5,935 bases of DNA, taken from contig JAUVEG010000093.1 in the NCBI GenBank assembly GCA_030594925.1, positions 1 through 5,935 on the forward strand, written 5' to 3'. The translations under genes were made by a program, and so were the position numbers. Origin of the DNA: Gammaproteobacteria bacterium. GTDB taxonomy: Bacteria > Pseudomonadota > Gammaproteobacteria > Chromatiales > Chromatiaceae. The notes under the pieces were generated by a model. It was not told where the DNA came from and made no database searches. It saw only the letters and a program-made list of their open reading frames with translations. Below are positions 4,676-5,935 of this stretch, piece by piece; position 1 is the stretch's first letter; each line of letters starts with the position of its first letter.

Positions 4676-5935
4676 TCACCTGTTCCTGCTTCTATCTGCA
4701 CGCCGAATGACCGCCTTCTCCAGCTCAACAAGAAATAGAACCGAGGATGCAACCAGGACAATGCGCGCCCACATCGCAACATCGATGCCCGTCGTGCCGA
4801 ACAATGTCTGCATTGGACCCAGGTAGGTAAAACAGCCCTGGAAAACAATCAACACGCCGACCGCAATCAGCACATAACGGTTCCCCAGCAAGCCATCGAG
4901 ATTGAGCACGCTCGCCTTGATATATCTGGAATTGAATAGATAGAAGATCTCGAACATGACCAGCGTATTGACTGCAACGGTGCGCGCCAGTTCGATGCTG
5001 GCGCCGTGTTCGCGTTCCCAGAGAAACAAACCGAATGTGCCTGTTACCATGATGAGTGACACAAAAGTGATGCGCCAGATAAACATGCCCGTGAGCAGCG
5101 GCTCACGGGAATCGCGTGGCGGGCGCTGCATAATATTGCGTTCCGCCGGCTCAAACGCCAGCGCCAACGCCAGAGTCACTGCAGTAATCATGTTGATCCA
5201 GAGAATCTGCACCGGCGTAATCGGCAGCATGCGGCCGAGCATAATAGCGGCAATGATGGTCAGTGCTTCGCCGCCGTTGGTCGGCAAAATGAAGAGGATG
5301 GCCTTCTTGAGGTTGTCATAGACGGTGCGCCCCTCTTCCACAGCGTGTGTGATCGATGCAAAATTATCATCCGCCAATACCATCTCCGCGGCTTCCTTGG
5401 CGACCTCGGTGCCGTTCTGTCCCATAGCTGTCCCGACATCGGCACGCTTCAATGCAGGTGCATCGTTCACTCCGTCGCCGGTCATGGCGACCACCTGACC
5501 ATTGGCCTGCATCGCCTTGACCAGTCGCAGCTTATGTTCGGGAGTGGAGCGGGCGAAGATATCCACTTCAGCGACGACGGTGCGCAGTTCATCCTCATCC
5601 ATGCTCTCTATATCATGACCGGTGAGTACCTTTTTACCGTCGCCGATACGCATTTTCGCGCCGATTGCAGCGGCAGTCACGGCATGATCACCGGTGATCA
5701 TTTTCACCTCTATTCCGGCGGACTGGCAGCGGTGCACAGCCTGGATTGCATCTTCCCGCGGCGGATCGATCATGCCGACAATCCCCAGCAGAGTCAGACC
5801 GGTTTCCAGCTCTGTAAACTTCAGTTCACGCTGGTCATCGCCGACGGGCTTAAGGGCAATGGCCAGTACACGCTGACCGCGGCACGCTATGGCATCTATC
5901 TGCTGCTGCCAATAGCCGGGGTCGATCGGAATATC
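4676..5935 (-). CDS. P2-type cation-transporting ATPase, C-terminal 419 residues (5' end outside window)
   Basis: The frame is open to the right edge, so the N-terminal half, including the phosphorylated DKTGT motif, is outside. Counting from the first residue in the window: end of the nucleotide-binding domain RGQRVLAIALK (22-32), GMIDPPRE (54-61), MITGDHAVTA (79-88), MTGDGVNDAPALKRADVG (151-168), then six membrane segments beginning with ILFILPTNGGEALTIIAAIM (213-232). The sixth family segment reads WINMITAVTLALALAFEPAE (246-265). These features place it among Ca/Mg/Na-type P2 ATPases (cation ATPase C-terminal domain), not the heavy-metal P1B group, despite the copper genes nearby. SERCA has an Asp after N-x-x-T in this helix; here the position is Ala, so the ion is uncertain. 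The C-terminus (VELEKAVIRRADRSRNR) appears complete and the gene is probably functional. Confidence 0.93.
   Translation of the reverse strand, partial: DIPIDPGYWQQQIDAIACRGQRVLAIALKPVGDDQRELKFTELETGLTLLGIVGMIDPPREDAIQAVHRCQSAGIEVKMITGDHAVTAAAIGAKMRIGDGKKVLTGHDIESMDEDELRTVVAEVDIFARSTPEHKLRLVKAMQANGQVVAMTGDGVNDAPALKRADVGTAMGQNGTEVAKEAAEMVLADDNFASITHAVEEGRTVYDNLKKAILFILPTNGGEALTIIAAIMLGRMLPITPVQILWINMITAVTLALALAFEPAERNIMQRPPRDSREPLLTGMFIWRITFVSLIMVTGTFGLFLWEREHGASIELARTVAVNTLVMFEIFYLFNSRYIKASVLNLDGLLGNRYVLIAVGVLIVFQGCFTYLGPMQTLFGTTGIDVAMWARIVLVASSVLFLVELEKAVIRRADRSRNR

Noticed and set aside
4956..5321. A 121-codon plus-strand open frame
   Set aside because: It lies wholly antisense to conserved membrane helices of the P-type ATPase.
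1..5935. tRNA, rRNA or riboswitch
   Set aside because: No cloverleaf, rRNA-like block or known riboswitch core was recognised in the non-coding parts on either strand.

Overview
The window looks like an accessory, partly decaying stretch of a proteobacterial chromosome, probably gammaproteobacterial. This rests on the families present (a copL-copA-copB style copper cluster, DUF411, DUF4399, a YjdF-like DUF2238 protein, Pcm) and on short palindromic intergenic repeats of a kind I recall from gammaproteobacterial genomes. No rRNA or marker gene is present, so the placement is an inference. Almost every gene lies on the minus strand; the only plus-strand coding material is one broken fragment.

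Right to left, which is the direction of transcription: the C-terminal two thirds of a P2-type cation-transporting ATPase (4676-5935) enters from the right edge. It abuts about 500 bp of gene debris (4169-4675): an N-formylglutamate amidohydrolase fragment on plus and the C-terminal end of a COG2403-type GTPase on minus, joined head to head with both 5' halves missing. A 107-bp palindromic element (4057-4163) and a perfect 8+8 inverted repeat (3988-4015) follow, then an AT-rich promoter region.

The centre is a copper-resistance operon in copL-copA-copB order. It holds a small exported Cys/His/Met-rich protein (3460-3831), a 103-residue remnant of the CopA multicopper oxidase (3036-3347) and a complete short CopB (2323-3024). 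The remnant joins the twin-arginine signal region in frame to the last copper-binding segment; everything between is gone, and the type 1 copper loop is one residue short. It keeps its ribosome binding site, and its stop codon touches the copB ribosome binding site, so copB expression is preserved. A nested palindromic repeat (2199-2315) follows copB.

Next come a CopG-like DUF411 protein (1654-2151) and a DUF4399 protein (1206-1637), 16 bp apart and both exported. Together the central genes suggest periplasmic and outer-membrane copper handling without a working CopA oxidase. Whether another CopA exists elsewhere cannot be seen here.

The left part holds a 235-bp gap, a six-helix DUF2238 membrane protein (358-969) with a TATAAT box, a 44-codon ORF (130-264) and the start of a protein-L-isoaspartate methyltransferase (pcm) gene that overlaps this ORF by ATGA and runs off the left edge. 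The 44-codon ORF faintly resembles the N-terminus of S-adenosylhomocysteinase, which would fit metabolically next to a SAM-dependent methyltransferase, but the resemblance is weak.
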